Shown one piece after another: positions 16,195 through 25,600 of a stretch of DNA of 64,000 nucleotides; position 1 is the first letter of the stretch; every line of letters starts with the position of its first letter. The stretch comes from Dorea phocaeensis. Its GTDB lineage: Bacteria; Bacillota; Clostridia; Lachnospirales; Lachnospiraceae. The notes under the pieces are model-generated. The model worked only from the letters and a program-made list of their open reading frames with translations, was not told the DNA's origin and did not search any database. The position numbers were made by a program, and so were the translations under genes. Location of the stretch: the NCBI RefSeq assembly GCF_900240315.1, contig NZ_OEPZ01000002.1, forward strand, positions 496,001 through 560,000. The letters are read 5' to 3'.

Positions 16195-18111
16195 CTATTT
16201 CTCCTCTTCCACAAGCTTATATTTTTCAATAATTTCATCCTCAAATATGTCCACTGATTTTCGTTCCGGCAATGCTGGCTGAACCCCATATCTTGTAACA
16301 GTAATACCGGAAGCATATATTGCAAATCCAATTGCATAAACCAGGCTTTTCCCCTCACTTAAAAGTACCGCCAATGCACTGATGAAGGAATCTGCTCCTC
16401 CCGTGGTGTCGATTGCTTCAAACCCAGACCCAGAGAAATACCTTGACATCTCATCATTTTCCAGATAGCATCCTCGCTCGCCCATGGTCACAATAACATT
16501 CTTCACACCGCTGTTTCGCAAACGCTTCACTTTTTCTTCCATGGTTCCTTCTTCCGGCACCAGCAAACCCAATTCCTTTTCATTAGGAACAAAATAGGTA
16601 ATACCCGATAATAATTCTTTTTTAATCTTTTTCACTCCTGAAGGTTTTAAAATGACCTGAACCTGATTGCGTTCACAGGTCTTAATCGTATACTCGACAA
16701 CCTCCTCCGGGATTTCCAGTGATATCAGACAATACTTTGCCTTTTGAAATAAATACCGGCATCTCTTGATCTGCTCAATGTTCAGATTCTTATTAGCTCC
16801 CTGATAAACCACGATGGTGCTCTCACCAGCTTCATCGACATTGATATACGCTTTCCCACTTACACTTGTCTTGTCAAACAACACTCCGTCCATATGAACA
16901 TGATTCTCGAACAGGCTTGTATAGAGTTGCTTTCCGTCCATATCCTGCCCAAGGCACCCAATCATATGTACCTGTCCGCCAAGCTTTCCTGCACCAACGG
17001 CCTGATTGCCTCCCTTTCCTCCGGGGAACACAAATAGCCGTTCCGCGATCTGGGTCTCTCCCCCAATGGGCAGCCTGGTCACCTCTGTGGTGATGTCCAT
17101 GTTCATACTTCCAACTACAATAATCATGTCCCCCTGCTTTTCACGCGCCGGAGAAACAATACTATTTCTTTCTATGGTTCTTGGTGGAAACTTTTCTGTT
17201 ACTCGCATTTTTTCATCCTGGTCAATCATTCGACATAATAGTTTTACCATGCGAGAACTCATATCCTTTACCGGGAACTCCACTCCCGTAATTCCATCTC
17301 CCAAAATGTTTAATAATTCTCCGTCGCCTACAGAAATCACCGAAAATTCATCTGGAATTACCATCTTCATCCGTTCCAGCATCTTCCACACACAGCACGT
17401 CACTTCCGGCGAGCCACAAATAATAGCTGTCACATTCTGACTGATACATTGATTCAATCCATATTTCTCAATATCTTCCAATGTCTCTCCACTGTACATA
17501 CACAATGACTGAACTCTTATATTCTGATTTTGCAAAGCCTGCTTATAGCCCTCTATCACGGCTTCGTCTGCCATCTTGGTAATGCAGGCAATTTTTTTAT
17601 GGCCTTCTTCAATCAAGCGATCTGCTGCTAATCTCCCCGCTTCTGTCAGAGAATAATAGAAGGTGCATCCCTGATTGATCTCAAACTTCTTCGTCTGGGT
17701 AAAGTAGACGGCCGCCTTGTCCAACTTCCCACAGTGGATCTTTTGCACCGAATCAATCATCAGCCCCGACACCCGTTTCTTGATCAATTCGTTTACACAT
17801 GTCTGAATATCGTCGATGTCATCCACATAGCTCACGAGTACACCATAGCCCCGCGCTCTCGCCGCCTGCTCAACATGTAAAACGATATTTTCCCGCTCTC
17901 TGTGATTCTTTCTTATAATCAGTCCGATCACATGCGGCCTTAATCCTTCTTTATCCATATATTTGAAATATGGAACATACTGCTCTTCCTCTATGATCTT
18001 TAGGACTTTCGTCCGTGTCGCCTCACTGATATCATTGTCTTTCCCATTCATCACCTTCGACACCGTCGATGCAGATACTCCTGCCAATCTTGCAATATCA
18101 TTGATATTCAA
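16195..18111 (-). CDS. LacI-family regulator fused to a ribokinase-like (PfkB) domain
   Basis: The 638-residue protein has a LacI helix-turn-helix at 1-25 (INDIARLAGVSASTVSKVMNG), a periplasmic-binding-protein-like effector domain (~60-320) and a complete PfkB domain (~328-615). GGKGGNQA (364-371) is intact. The second signature reads DTTGGADSF instead of DTTGAGDSF: the catalytic Asp (D574) is kept but the anion-hole Gly and Ala are swapped, and KPNE is VPNE. The kinase half may therefore be weak or serve as a sugar/nucleotide sensor. The start is TTG with a ggaagggggg site. Its own promoter and palindromes lie just upstream, fitting autoregulation of the five-gene operon. Confidence 0.88.
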   Translation of the reverse strand: MNINDIARLAGVSASTVSKVMNGKDNDISEATRTKVLKIIEEEQYVPYFKYMDKEGLRPHVIGLIIRKNHRERENIVLHVEQAARARGYGVLVSYVDDIDDIQTCVNELIKKRVSGLMIDSVQKIHCGKLDKAAVYFTQTKKFEINQGCTFYYSLTEAGRLAADRLIEEGHKKIACITKMADEAVIEGYKQALQNQNIRVQSLCMYSGETLEDIEKYGLNQCISQNVTAIICGSPEVTCCVWKMLERMKMVIPDEFSVISVGDGELLNILGDGITGVEFPVKDMSSRMVKLLCRMIDQDEKMRVTEKFPPRTIERNSIVSPAREKQGDMIIVVGSMNMDITTEVTRLPIGGETQIAERLFVFPGGKGGNQAVGAGKLGGQVHMIGCLGQDMDGKQLYTSLFENHVHMDGVLFDKTSVSGKAYINVDEAGESTIVVYQGANKNLNIEQIKRCRYLFQKAKYCLISLEIPEEVVEYTIKTCERNQVQVILKPSGVKKIKKELLSGITYFVPNEKELGLLVPEEGTMEEKVKRLRNSGVKNVIVTMGERGCYLENDEMSRYFSGSGFEAIDTTGGADSFISALAVLLSEGKSLVYAIGFAIYASGITVTRYGVQPALPERKSVDIFEDEIIEKYKLVEEEK

Positions 18112-18129
18112 ACGTAAGCCCCCCTTCCG

Positions 18130-18174
18130 GAAATCATTTCGGAAATTGTTTAAGAAATTATTTTAGTAAACTAA
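18130..18174. promoter_or_regulatory. Two candidate LacI-family operators
   Basis: A near-perfect palindrome ttagtaaactaa (18163-18174) lies just downstream of the -10 element, and a perfect 11-bp palindrome gaaat-c-atttc (18130-18140) lies between it and the ribosome binding site. Both positions suit repression of the downstream operon by its own first gene product. Binding is inferred. Confidence 0.5.
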
Positions 18175-18184
18175 TTTTGCATTT

Positions 18185-18213
18185 ATCTTATCATCCTGGT
18201 TCCCCTTTAGCAA
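18185..18213 (-). promoter_or_regulatory. Promoter of the LacI-ribokinase / GH78 / PnuC operon
   Basis: On the minus strand, -35 TTGCTA (18208-18213), a 17-nt spacer and -10 TAAGAT (18185-18190). The start would fall at or just before the ttagtaaactaa palindrome. Confidence 0.55.
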
Positions 18214-18336
18214 TATCCACGAAACACGAAAGTATTTTCCGACAAATTGTCTATTTTAATGATTTCACTAAACAACTTTCGTTTCTTTTTTTACTTATTT
18301 TCCACAAAGCAGGAAAAAACCTACGCCACAAAAAAA

Positions 18337-18361
18337 GAAGCGCCCGTTGTTTAGACGCTTC
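18337..18361 (-). terminator. Terminator of the IdeS-like protease gene
   Basis: A 6-bp gaagcg/cgcttc stem followed on the minus strand by a long T run (CTTTTTTTG). It isolates the protease gene from the next operon. Confidence 0.65.
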
Positions 18362-18415
18362 CTTAATATGGGAGGCAGATGCCCTCCTCCTTTATTCTAC
18401 TTATATAAGTATTTT

Positions 18416-20584
18416 TTATTTTCTCTTAGAATGTACAACATTCATTGTAAAACCTGCACCAAGCAATAACAGCAGCCACATTAGACTTGCAGCAGCATCT
18501 CCTGTTTTGGCTGCTTTTGCTACACCTTTTCCTTGCTCCTGTTTTACCGGAATCGATTCTTCTGAAGGAATCTCCGGATTTACTTCCGGCACTTCTGGCT
18601 TTTCCGGTTTTTCCGGCGCTTCTAGTAATTCCCCATAAGGATTTCCGCAGACTGCACAAATTGCTCGTTCTGTCGTTGTAGCAGTTCCTCCACTACAATC
18701 CGCCTCATTGAAATGTTTCCCACAACCATTGAGACACTCCTGATAATGTCTGCCATCTATTTGTATCCATGCTTCCTTCAGAGAATGGCCCAATGCCGGA
18801 ATTACAAGCTGCTCTTCTGTAACTTCCTTTTTCTGACCATTTTCTTCTATGTAAAGTTTTCCGGCACGGTCAACAAAATGCGCCTTTTTCCCCTGCGTTT
18901 CACAGGATGCTGGTATTTCTTCCACCGGCAAATAGGCATCCCCTGTCACACGAATCATAACAGTTTGCTCATAATCCGCTAAATTGTCATCTCCGTAAAA
19001 TTTCACCGTCACCTGGTTTTCTTCTTCCTGAAAATTTTCCTTCAGGATTTGGCAAGTAAGCTGATAACCTCCGTTTCCATCTATGGAAACAGGTTCCGAA
19101 ACCATCCGATCCCCACAATACAACACTACCTTTCCATTGGTTGGAAGCACTGCTTCTAATGGTGCCTGCATCTGTTCTGATGGGCTTTCCCCCGTTGCTC
19201 TCGGCAAAACATTCACGGTCATCTCATCATTAAAATCAAAGAATAACGTTTCTTTTGACCCGTTATATACTTTTATTCCCTGATCAAACACTGTCCCTGA
19301 TTTTGCAATTACAAATTCTTTTGTATTCTTTTCCGGCAATTTATACTTATCCGCATCTTTACCAATCAGTTTTGCTGACGCGGTATACGTACCCACAATG
19401 CTTTCTGCTCCTTCTACCTGCAACTGTGCATCATCGCCTTTACGAATATCCTCTGTCGTAACATTTGGTTTTTGCAAACTTCCATTATATACAAGCTCTG
19501 TATTTTCCCATGCCAGTTTTACTTCAATTTGAGATTGCCCCGTTATTTGTTTCCATGTGCTCTCTCCTGTAGAAAGTGCTGTAAGACAGGAAACTTTACT
19601 TCCACTTCCGTCATCTCGCACATCCGTTGTCACATAGGCATCCCCATTTCTATTTACTACACGATAACGGCGCATTCCCTCCGTACTTTTATCCGAATCA
19701 TCCGAATCCGAGAAATAAACAGCGCATACATTCCCATTTGGATCAAGTTCAACACCCCAAAGAGTAACAACGTGGGCGCTTGCTTTCGTATCATAAGTTA
19801 ATGAAACACTCTCTCCCTGTCGGATAAACTCTTTCAAATCTCTGGAAAAATCCGCATAAGTCCCCGTATAATCATAAAAGCGCCGCTGTGTTAAGATATC
19901 CACACCAAACACATTGTAAAAGAATCCTCCACGCGCAACAGGTCCATTTTGAATCAAATTTTGTCCATCCCATCCCGGATCATTCGTTCCCCCATTCTCT
20001 TTGGGTTTATATCCATTAATAAATTGATCCTGAAGAATATCCGGCCAATACCCTTCACGCCGGTTCGAAAATTGATCTACAAATCTATTATAGATATTAC
20101 TATCATGCTGACCTTTTGGTGAATTCTGCAATTCTTTGATTTCTTCCCGCTTTGGCAAATCCGGATACATCATCAGGTACTTGTCAATATAATCTGAATT
20201 CTGATCCATCCACCAATGAAGCATATTCGATGCAGTTGCCGAAAAGCAAAGATAGGTATCCTGGCTAAAGGTTTTATTTATATCATACCAACCATGATTT
20301 TTCTCATATGGAGCCACATATTCAACATATTTTCGCCCTCCTTGCTCCGTCTCCCTTTTCTTAAAATCCGCATTTGCATCATCAGATCCCTTCATCACCG
20401 GCGGAGTAATATGATCCACCCACAAGATCGTCTTTTTTACACCATCGTCGTCTGTGTACTCTGTAACTGTCACCTCTTGCGCATCTTTCTTCCCCTCTGC
20501 GTCTGCCGCTTCGCTATAGAATGAGCTTCCAAGCAGCAAGGCCACTCCAAAAACACAGGCTGTAAGAAATTTCCTTTTTTTCAT
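18416..20584 (-). CDS. IdeS/Mac-family (C66) cysteine protease, wall-anchored
   Basis: The product has 722 residues with a signal peptide (MKKRKFLTACVFG... to SEAADA). Residues ~50-347 match the streptococcal IgG-degrading protease IdeS/Mac: GWYDINKTF, the catalytic Cys block YLCFSATASNMLHWWMDQN (C113), AHVVTLWGVELDPNGN (H271), YFSDSDD (D293, D295) and LSTGESTW. His-to-Asp spacing (22) equals that of IdeS as I remember it, and the oxyanion Lys has a counterpart at K104. After it come an MBG-like domain, Ig-like regions and a Cys-containing GH/ECLNGCG module. The end is a Pro/Glu linker, AKTGD, a hydrophobic stretch and HSKRK. Unlike IdeS it is covalently displayed. An immunoglobulin target is inference. 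It has its own promoter and terminator. Confidence 0.88.
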   Translation of the reverse strand: MKKRKFLTACVFGVALLLGSSFYSEAADAEGKKDAQEVTVTEYTDDDGVKKTILWVDHITPPVMKGSDDANADFKKRETEQGGRKYVEYVAPYEKNHGWYDINKTFSQDTYLCFSATASNMLHWWMDQNSDYIDKYLMMYPDLPKREEIKELQNSPKGQHDSNIYNRFVDQFSNRREGYWPDILQDQFINGYKPKENGGTNDPGWDGQNLIQNGPVARGGFFYNVFGVDILTQRRFYDYTGTYADFSRDLKEFIRQGESVSLTYDTKASAHVVTLWGVELDPNGNVCAVYFSDSDDSDKSTEGMRRYRVVNRNGDAYVTTDVRDDGSGSKVSCLTALSTGESTWKQITGQSQIEVKLAWENTELVYNGSLQKPNVTTEDIRKGDDAQLQVEGAESIVGTYTASAKLIGKDADKYKLPEKNTKEFVIAKSGTVFDQGIKVYNGSKETLFFDFNDEMTVNVLPRATGESPSEQMQAPLEAVLPTNGKVVLYCGDRMVSEPVSIDGNGGYQLTCQILKENFQEEENQVTVKFYGDDNLADYEQTVMIRVTGDAYLPVEEIPASCETQGKKAHFVDRAGKLYIEENGQKKEVTEEQLVIPALGHSLKEAWIQIDGRHYQECLNGCGKHFNEADCSGGTATTTERAICAVCGNPYGELLEAPEKPEKPEVPEVNPEIPSEESIPVKQEQGKGVAKAAKTGDAAASLMWLLLLLGAGFTMNVVHSKRK

Positions 20585-20624
20585 AACGACCCCTTTCTTT
20601 TGTTTGAAGATAATTTAACAATTA

Positions 20625-20653
20625 ATCTTATCATATCCTTCTGATAACGTAAA
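20625..20653 (-). promoter_or_regulatory. Candidate promoter of the IdeS-like gene
   Basis: On the minus strand, TTTACG (20648-20653), 17 nt, TAAGAT (20625-20630), about 40 nt upstream of the ATG at 20584. Confidence 0.45.
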
Positions 20654-20697
20654 CTATTACCCACATTTTTGTAACAACTTTTTTATAGAAAAAAATT

Positions 20698-20731
20698 CTC
20701 TACACAGCTATATTTCATAAGCTATGTAGAG
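20698..20731. terminator. Hairpin terminator of the surface-protein operon
   Basis: A 12-bp stem with one mismatch (ctctacacagct / agctatgtagag). On the minus strand it is followed by TTTTTTT and on plus by TTTTT. It closes the operon that runs from 28237 to 20760. Confidence 0.8.
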
Positions 20732-20759
20732 AGTTTTTCATTTACATTGCTGCTGCCAA

Positions 20760-21467
20760 TTATCTTCTTTTCAGTACCAGCACACATCCAACCATACTTA
20801 GAACACCCAGACTTCCCCATAAAAGGATTTCATTGAAATCCCCAGTCTTGACTTTCCCAGGCTTTCCACTATGTGTCCCATTCCCTGACATCTGCTCTCC
20901 AACGACACCGCCCTCTGGTTTACTTCCACTGGATTTTTCTGCTTCTACTACCGCATAATAATCGGTCCTTCTTCCACTAACAATTAACCCCTCTTTGCCT
21001 GCCGATGGAAGAACCGTCTTCTCTCCATTCGGATCTACATGCCATACCTCTAAGTTTTCTTCGTCTGTTGTCACCTGCATCTTCACAGTAAACTCTTTAT
21101 CAGGCGTAACATACTCTCCGTTTGCATTCATAAAAAGCACCGCATAGGCTCCATGCATTTTCCCTTCACGATCCAGCTCTTTCTCAAGCCACTGATAGGC
21201 ATCCTCGCCTTTCTTTATTTCAATGACACACAGGTACAGACCATCCAAGCCTTCCCCTTCTAGCTCGAACCGCGCGGCATCTCCCGCAACAGCTACTGCA
21301 TGTCCATCCACAATCTCACTGATATATGTATGCGCGCCCAAAGAAAAGACTTTCTGCCCTTCTACAGCCTTGCTTCCGCCAACATTTTCCATCGCAGAAA
21401 CATCTGACATACCAAAGATAAATAGAAGAAACATCAAACAGATCGTTGTAATCGTCTTTCTCTTCAT
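20760..21467 (-). CDS. Small cell-wall-anchored protein of unknown function
   Basis: The 235-residue product starts at ATG 21467 (gggaag site). It has a signal peptide (TTICLMFLLFIFGMSDVSA), a beta-rich body of ~150 residues with no domain I can name, a Gly/Ser/Lys linker and the sorting signal VKTGD, hydrophobic stretch, LKRR. It is the last gene of the operon with the metallophosphoesterase, the membrane protein and the WGDM protein, and starts 13 nt after the latter. It may be the wall anchor for a complex made by those proteins, which is inference from gene order only. Confidence 0.75.
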   Translation of the reverse strand: MKRKTITTICLMFLLFIFGMSDVSAMENVGGSKAVEGQKVFSLGAHTYISEIVDGHAVAVAGDAARFELEGEGLDGLYLCVIEIKKGEDAYQWLEKELDREGKMHGAYAVLFMNANGEYVTPDKEFTVKMQVTTDEENLEVWHVDPNGEKTVLPSAGKEGLIVSGRRTDYYAVVEAEKSSGSKPEGGVVGEQMSGNGTHSGKPGKVKTGDFNEILLWGSLGVLSMVGCVLVLKRR

Positions 21468-21480
21468 CTGCTTGCTTCCC

Positions 21481-22026
21481 TTACTGCGCTGCATTTAACG
21501 TAACAGTCGCGGTACCAATCTTTGTCGGTTGTTCTACATTCTTATCTAATGTTCCATTCAATGTAAGCTGTACTTCATCTGCAGGTGCTTCTCCAACCTC
21601 TGTTCCTTCTGCTGTTTTAAGATTCACTTCATTCTTGTTAAAATTACCATTGATTGTTTTATATGCATCCTCTGCCGCATAACTGAATGCCACTTTAACT
21701 GCTGCGTTGGAGTGATTCGTTACTTTTACCTTGTCGGCGCCTTCATTACAAGACCACTGTCCTGCTTCGGATGCTCCTTCAAACTTGTGATTCTCTGGAT
21801 TCCAGGTTCCTTCAGAATCGATCGTATACTTATACTGCATATCGCCCCACACAATATCCACACTATATACAGTCTCAGCTTCGTGATTTGTTTCATAACT
21901 TGCTTTTACTTCTTTGGAATCGGTTCCTTGTAGTTCTTCAATCGGAGATGCTGCACATACATTTGTCCCCATTGCCAATACCATCATGCTTGTCATTGCT
22001 ACTGCTGCTAATTTTTTGTTTTTCAT
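21481..22026 (-). CDS. Secreted WGDM-domain protein
   Basis: The 181-residue product starts at ATG 22026 (aaaggag site). A signal peptide (AAVAMTSMMVLAMGTNVCAA) precedes a mature part that is essentially one domain (53-181): VDIVWGDMQYKYT, GTWNPENHKFEG, then VTNHSN and a FSY...INGNF pattern. The same domain forms the last ~120 residues of the large metallophosphoesterase two genes upstream (VEITWGDMEYTY, GNWNKDTHQYDG, INGEF). The family appears as small secreted proteins in many Lachnospiraceae, to my knowledge without a described role. It has no wall-sorting signal or lipobox, so retention would need a partner such as the neighbouring membrane or anchored protein. Confidence 0.72.
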   Translation of the reverse strand: MKNKKLAAVAMTSMMVLAMGTNVCAASPIEELQGTDSKEVKASYETNHEAETVYSVDIVWGDMQYKYTIDSEGTWNPENHKFEGASEAGQWSCNEGADKVKVTNHSNAAVKVAFSYAAEDAYKTINGNFNKNEVNLKTAEGTEVGEAPADEVQLTLNGTLDKNVEQPTKIGTATVTLNAAQ

Positions 22027-22097
22027 TTTCTTTTTCTCCTTTACTACCTCATAGTTTTCCTTTTGATTAGTTTCTATATTGAAAACGGAAACCATTT

Positions 22098-22673
22098 CTA
22101 ATTTCCGTTATTCACGGTTAATGTAACGGGAATTTTCGTGTCTACCACTTCTTTTTCCCCGTTCTCACTGTCATAATACAACACCTTCAAATTGCCCTCA
22201 TATTTCCCCGGGTCCAAATCTATCTTATCTTTTAAATTCATCTGAGTAAGCTTGTACCCTGCCGGTATTAGTTCTGATTCTGCAAGCAATAATTCCTCTC
22301 CTTCATTTTGTCCTTTTACGGTTAACTGAAGCGAGGTATCTTTGGTTGACTTCGATGGATTTTCAAATAGAAGCTGAGCTGTTCGATCCTCCATAGACAC
22401 TGTCACCACCGTAGAGTATGTCAAACTCACTGCACCACCGCCGTTAGGCGCATCCATCTTATCTTCTGCACCTTCCATTTGTTCTGCCGATTGATCCACC
22501 TTCGGGGCAAAATCTTCCGAATTGCTTCTTTTCACATATAAAGCCACCATAATTCCTATGCCTAACAATAATATGATAAAAAGAATCCTTATCCACATCT
22601 TATGTTTCTTCTGTGTGCTCTTGGCGCTTTTTGCGCCTAAGCACTCTTGTTCATTCGTTTCTCCGTTCTTCAT
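22098..22673 (-). CDS. Small single-pass membrane protein with beta-sandwich ectodomain
   Basis: The 191-residue product has a charged cytoplasmic N-terminus, one membrane helix (~26-47, WIRILFIILLLGIGIMVALYV) and an extracellular part ending in a beta-sandwich-like domain (~78-191: GAVSLTYSTVVTVSM, LLFENPSKS, IPAGYKLTQMNL, GNLKVLYYD, VTLTVNN). I know similar proteins only as uncharacterised Lachnospiraceae partners of WGxM-domain genes. Its ATG overlaps the stop of the metallophosphoesterase gene (TAATG), so the two are translationally coupled and probably needed in fixed ratio. It could act as the membrane receptor for the WGDM domains. Confidence 0.7.
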   Translation of the reverse strand: MKNGETNEQECLGAKSAKSTQKKHKMWIRILFIILLLGIGIMVALYVKRSNSEDFAPKVDQSAEQMEGAEDKMDAPNGGGAVSLTYSTVVTVSMEDRTAQLLFENPSKSTKDTSLQLTVKGQNEGEELLLAESELIPAGYKLTQMNLKDKIDLDPGKYEGNLKVLYYDSENGEKEVVDTKIPVTLTVNNGN

Positions 22674-25600
22674 TACCTTCTATTCTCCTGATTAATTGTA
22701 AGCGTAACTCTTCCCACCGCTTCTTTGGTTAGATGACGATCCGGCTTATTTTTAAGAAGGAGCTGCACATTAGTCTCTTCTTCCGGTTGAAGCGTAGCTG
22801 CCGTAATCGGACTCTTGTCTTTCAAAAACTCTCCATTGATCGATTGAAATCCTTCCCCGGCCTCATATCCAAATCCTGCTTTGATGGCTGCTTTTCCTGT
22901 ATTTCTAATATGAATCTGATCTCCATTACTTACATCAGCCGTCCAGCCTTGTCCATCATATTGATGTGTATCCTTGTTCCAGTTGCCTTCATGGTAGGTG
23001 TATTCCATATCCCCCCACGTAATTTCTACTGACACAATATCTCTTACTAACACTTCTTTGCTAACTTTCACGTCTGTTGCCACACCATCTAACAGAAGCT
23101 GTGCCGTTACACGAACTACTCCCTGTCCAACTTTAGTAAGAACACCTGTATCCGGATCTATGGTCGCAATTGATAAATCATCGACGGACCATTTGTAACT
23201 AATCCGTTTACGATCCTCTTCTCCAATTCCTTCCGCCTTCAAATCTAACGTATATGTTTTTGGAGAATCATCTCCTTCCAAGACATCATCCCCTTGAATC
23301 TTCGGATCTACTGCAAGTATTTTTACCGTATCAAAATAACTCGGGTTAGACTGAGACGTCATCGTTATGTTTGCCGTTCCCGTCTTCTTCAATGTAACTT
23401 TTCCACGATCTACGCTTGCCACCTCTTCCGGATCCGATGTCCATTTCACCGCATTATCAAACGCATTGGCAGGAAGTGTATAACCATTCAATCTAATTTC
23501 AGCACCTTCTCGGTATTGTACCAATCTAGTATCTTCTCCTTCAATCACTGCTCCGGTCACCGGATGATTCTCTATAAACCTTGTATGCCCATACACAATT
23601 GCTTCTCCACCATCGTCTACACTAAATCCAGTTGCCGGAGTCTTGCCTCCGCCGGCAAGATAATATTTTCCGTATACATGATGGTTTCCTTCTCCTAACA
23701 CACCTGTCATCAAGCCATCTTTTGCACTACTTCCTTCCAACTTCGTGCCGCCTGCATTTGCCAAGCTCTCAACCGTACTAGCAGCTGCCGCAGTTTCATA
23801 GATTCCATCCATATCTCCCGAACCATTGATATTGTGATAGCGAACTTCAATATCTTTGTAATTTGAAGTTGTCACCACTCCCACATGGGGCTGTGCATTT
23901 CCAATCTCTACATTTCCAACTGTCCCTGTCAGAATATGCAATTTCCCGCTAGATCTAAGCTTCACTCCATTTCCGTCGTGCGGTATAATTGTTCCTCCTG
24001 TCATGTAGGCATTTCCTTCGATATCCACTGGAATCTGAGGATTCAAAACGCTTCCATTATCAAAGGTTCCTCCATTGATGTATAGATTTCCTTTACACCA
24101 AAGATTTCGAACGGTACCTCCGTTAACCTCTATCCTTCCCTGAGAATCTACTGCGCGATGGTTTTCATTTTTCCGTTCGTAGGTTCCGTCATTTATGATC
24201 ACTTCCGTATTGCCGATGGAGGAATACACAGCCGACTCTGCTGCCCAATAACTTCCATCACTTCCTAAAATTGCCTTACTTCCTTCTTCTGTCAGCTTTA
24301 CACAGATACCGGATTCACCGCCTCCCGTTCCGTACTCAGTCCGCATTGCCACGTGCCCGCTTGTAATCAACGTAGAGTTTCCATAGACCTCGACCGGATT
24401 CAAGGATTCGTATACGGAGCCCTGTGCTCTCGTATCATCAATGGCAACATCTCCATCTAAGATCAGTGTCGCTCCATTCTTCACCAAAAAGCTAACAAAG
24501 GTCAACTTTGAGCTTCCCATGATCCGAAGATCTCTTGTGATATCATACTTGTTTTCTTTTGCCTGGAACCATTTAATAACTTCAAACTCAATCTCAGCAC
24601 CACCGGTTATGATTGTTCCTACGTTAGGGTTATTCAATGCATTCACAAAATCAGACTTATTATTCACGCTCATGGTCTGTTTGCCATTAATGTTCTGCAA
24701 TGCATGAAGGATTTTCTCTGCCTGCAGTAATCGATTTACATTCGGCACCTGCGCTTTCTCTTCTTCTCCTAACGCATCATATGCTGCCCTCGCAGATTCA
24801 ATATCAGATGCATCCTTTAACGTAGGCATATCCGGAAGCGCTGTAATCATATCTTTGACCTTCTCCCATTCCGGAATTTCTGTCTCTTTTGATTTATCAA
24901 TAGCAAAAGAGTCTACCAACTCAGACACTCCATCCTTCACTTGATATGCTCTGTAATATAACTTTCCACCATCAATTGTAACTCCTGCATATACCGGGCA
25001 TGTCTGTTGGAATGTCTTCTCACTTGGCACGGTAGATACCGGCGTCTGTACATAATTTTTTACTCCTGCAGTTCCGGCAATGACAAATACTGTTCCTGAC
25101 GGATTTACCGCAGCCGTATAATTATGTCCCTGGTAAGCCGTTTCTCTTGTCTTCACCTGCTGTGTTTTTCCCTGTGAAAGATATGGCGTCCGGTTATATA
25201 CATGGTCATGACCAGACAAAACCAGATCCACATCACAATCTGCCGCAAGATTGTTCAACTGCTTACGAATCGCTATCACATCTTTATCTTCCGCATGTGG
25301 TCCATTGGAATACGGAGACTTGTGCATCAGAATAATCTTCCAATCCGTCTTTGCATTTTCCGCCTTTTCATAAGCCCATTGGTACTGAGCATCCGACAAA
25401 TATCCCTCTTTTGTCACGTCATTGGTATTCAACACAATGAAGGTCGCATTTTGATACTCATAGGAATAATAGATTCCCGTACTTCTATCTTGCTCTGGGA
25501 TATCCTGATTCTGAATTTCAAAATGTGAAGTAATCGCATTAGGGTCTGTAATTCCTTCTACGCTGGACTTCGCTTCATGATTTCCGGCCGCCGGCATATA

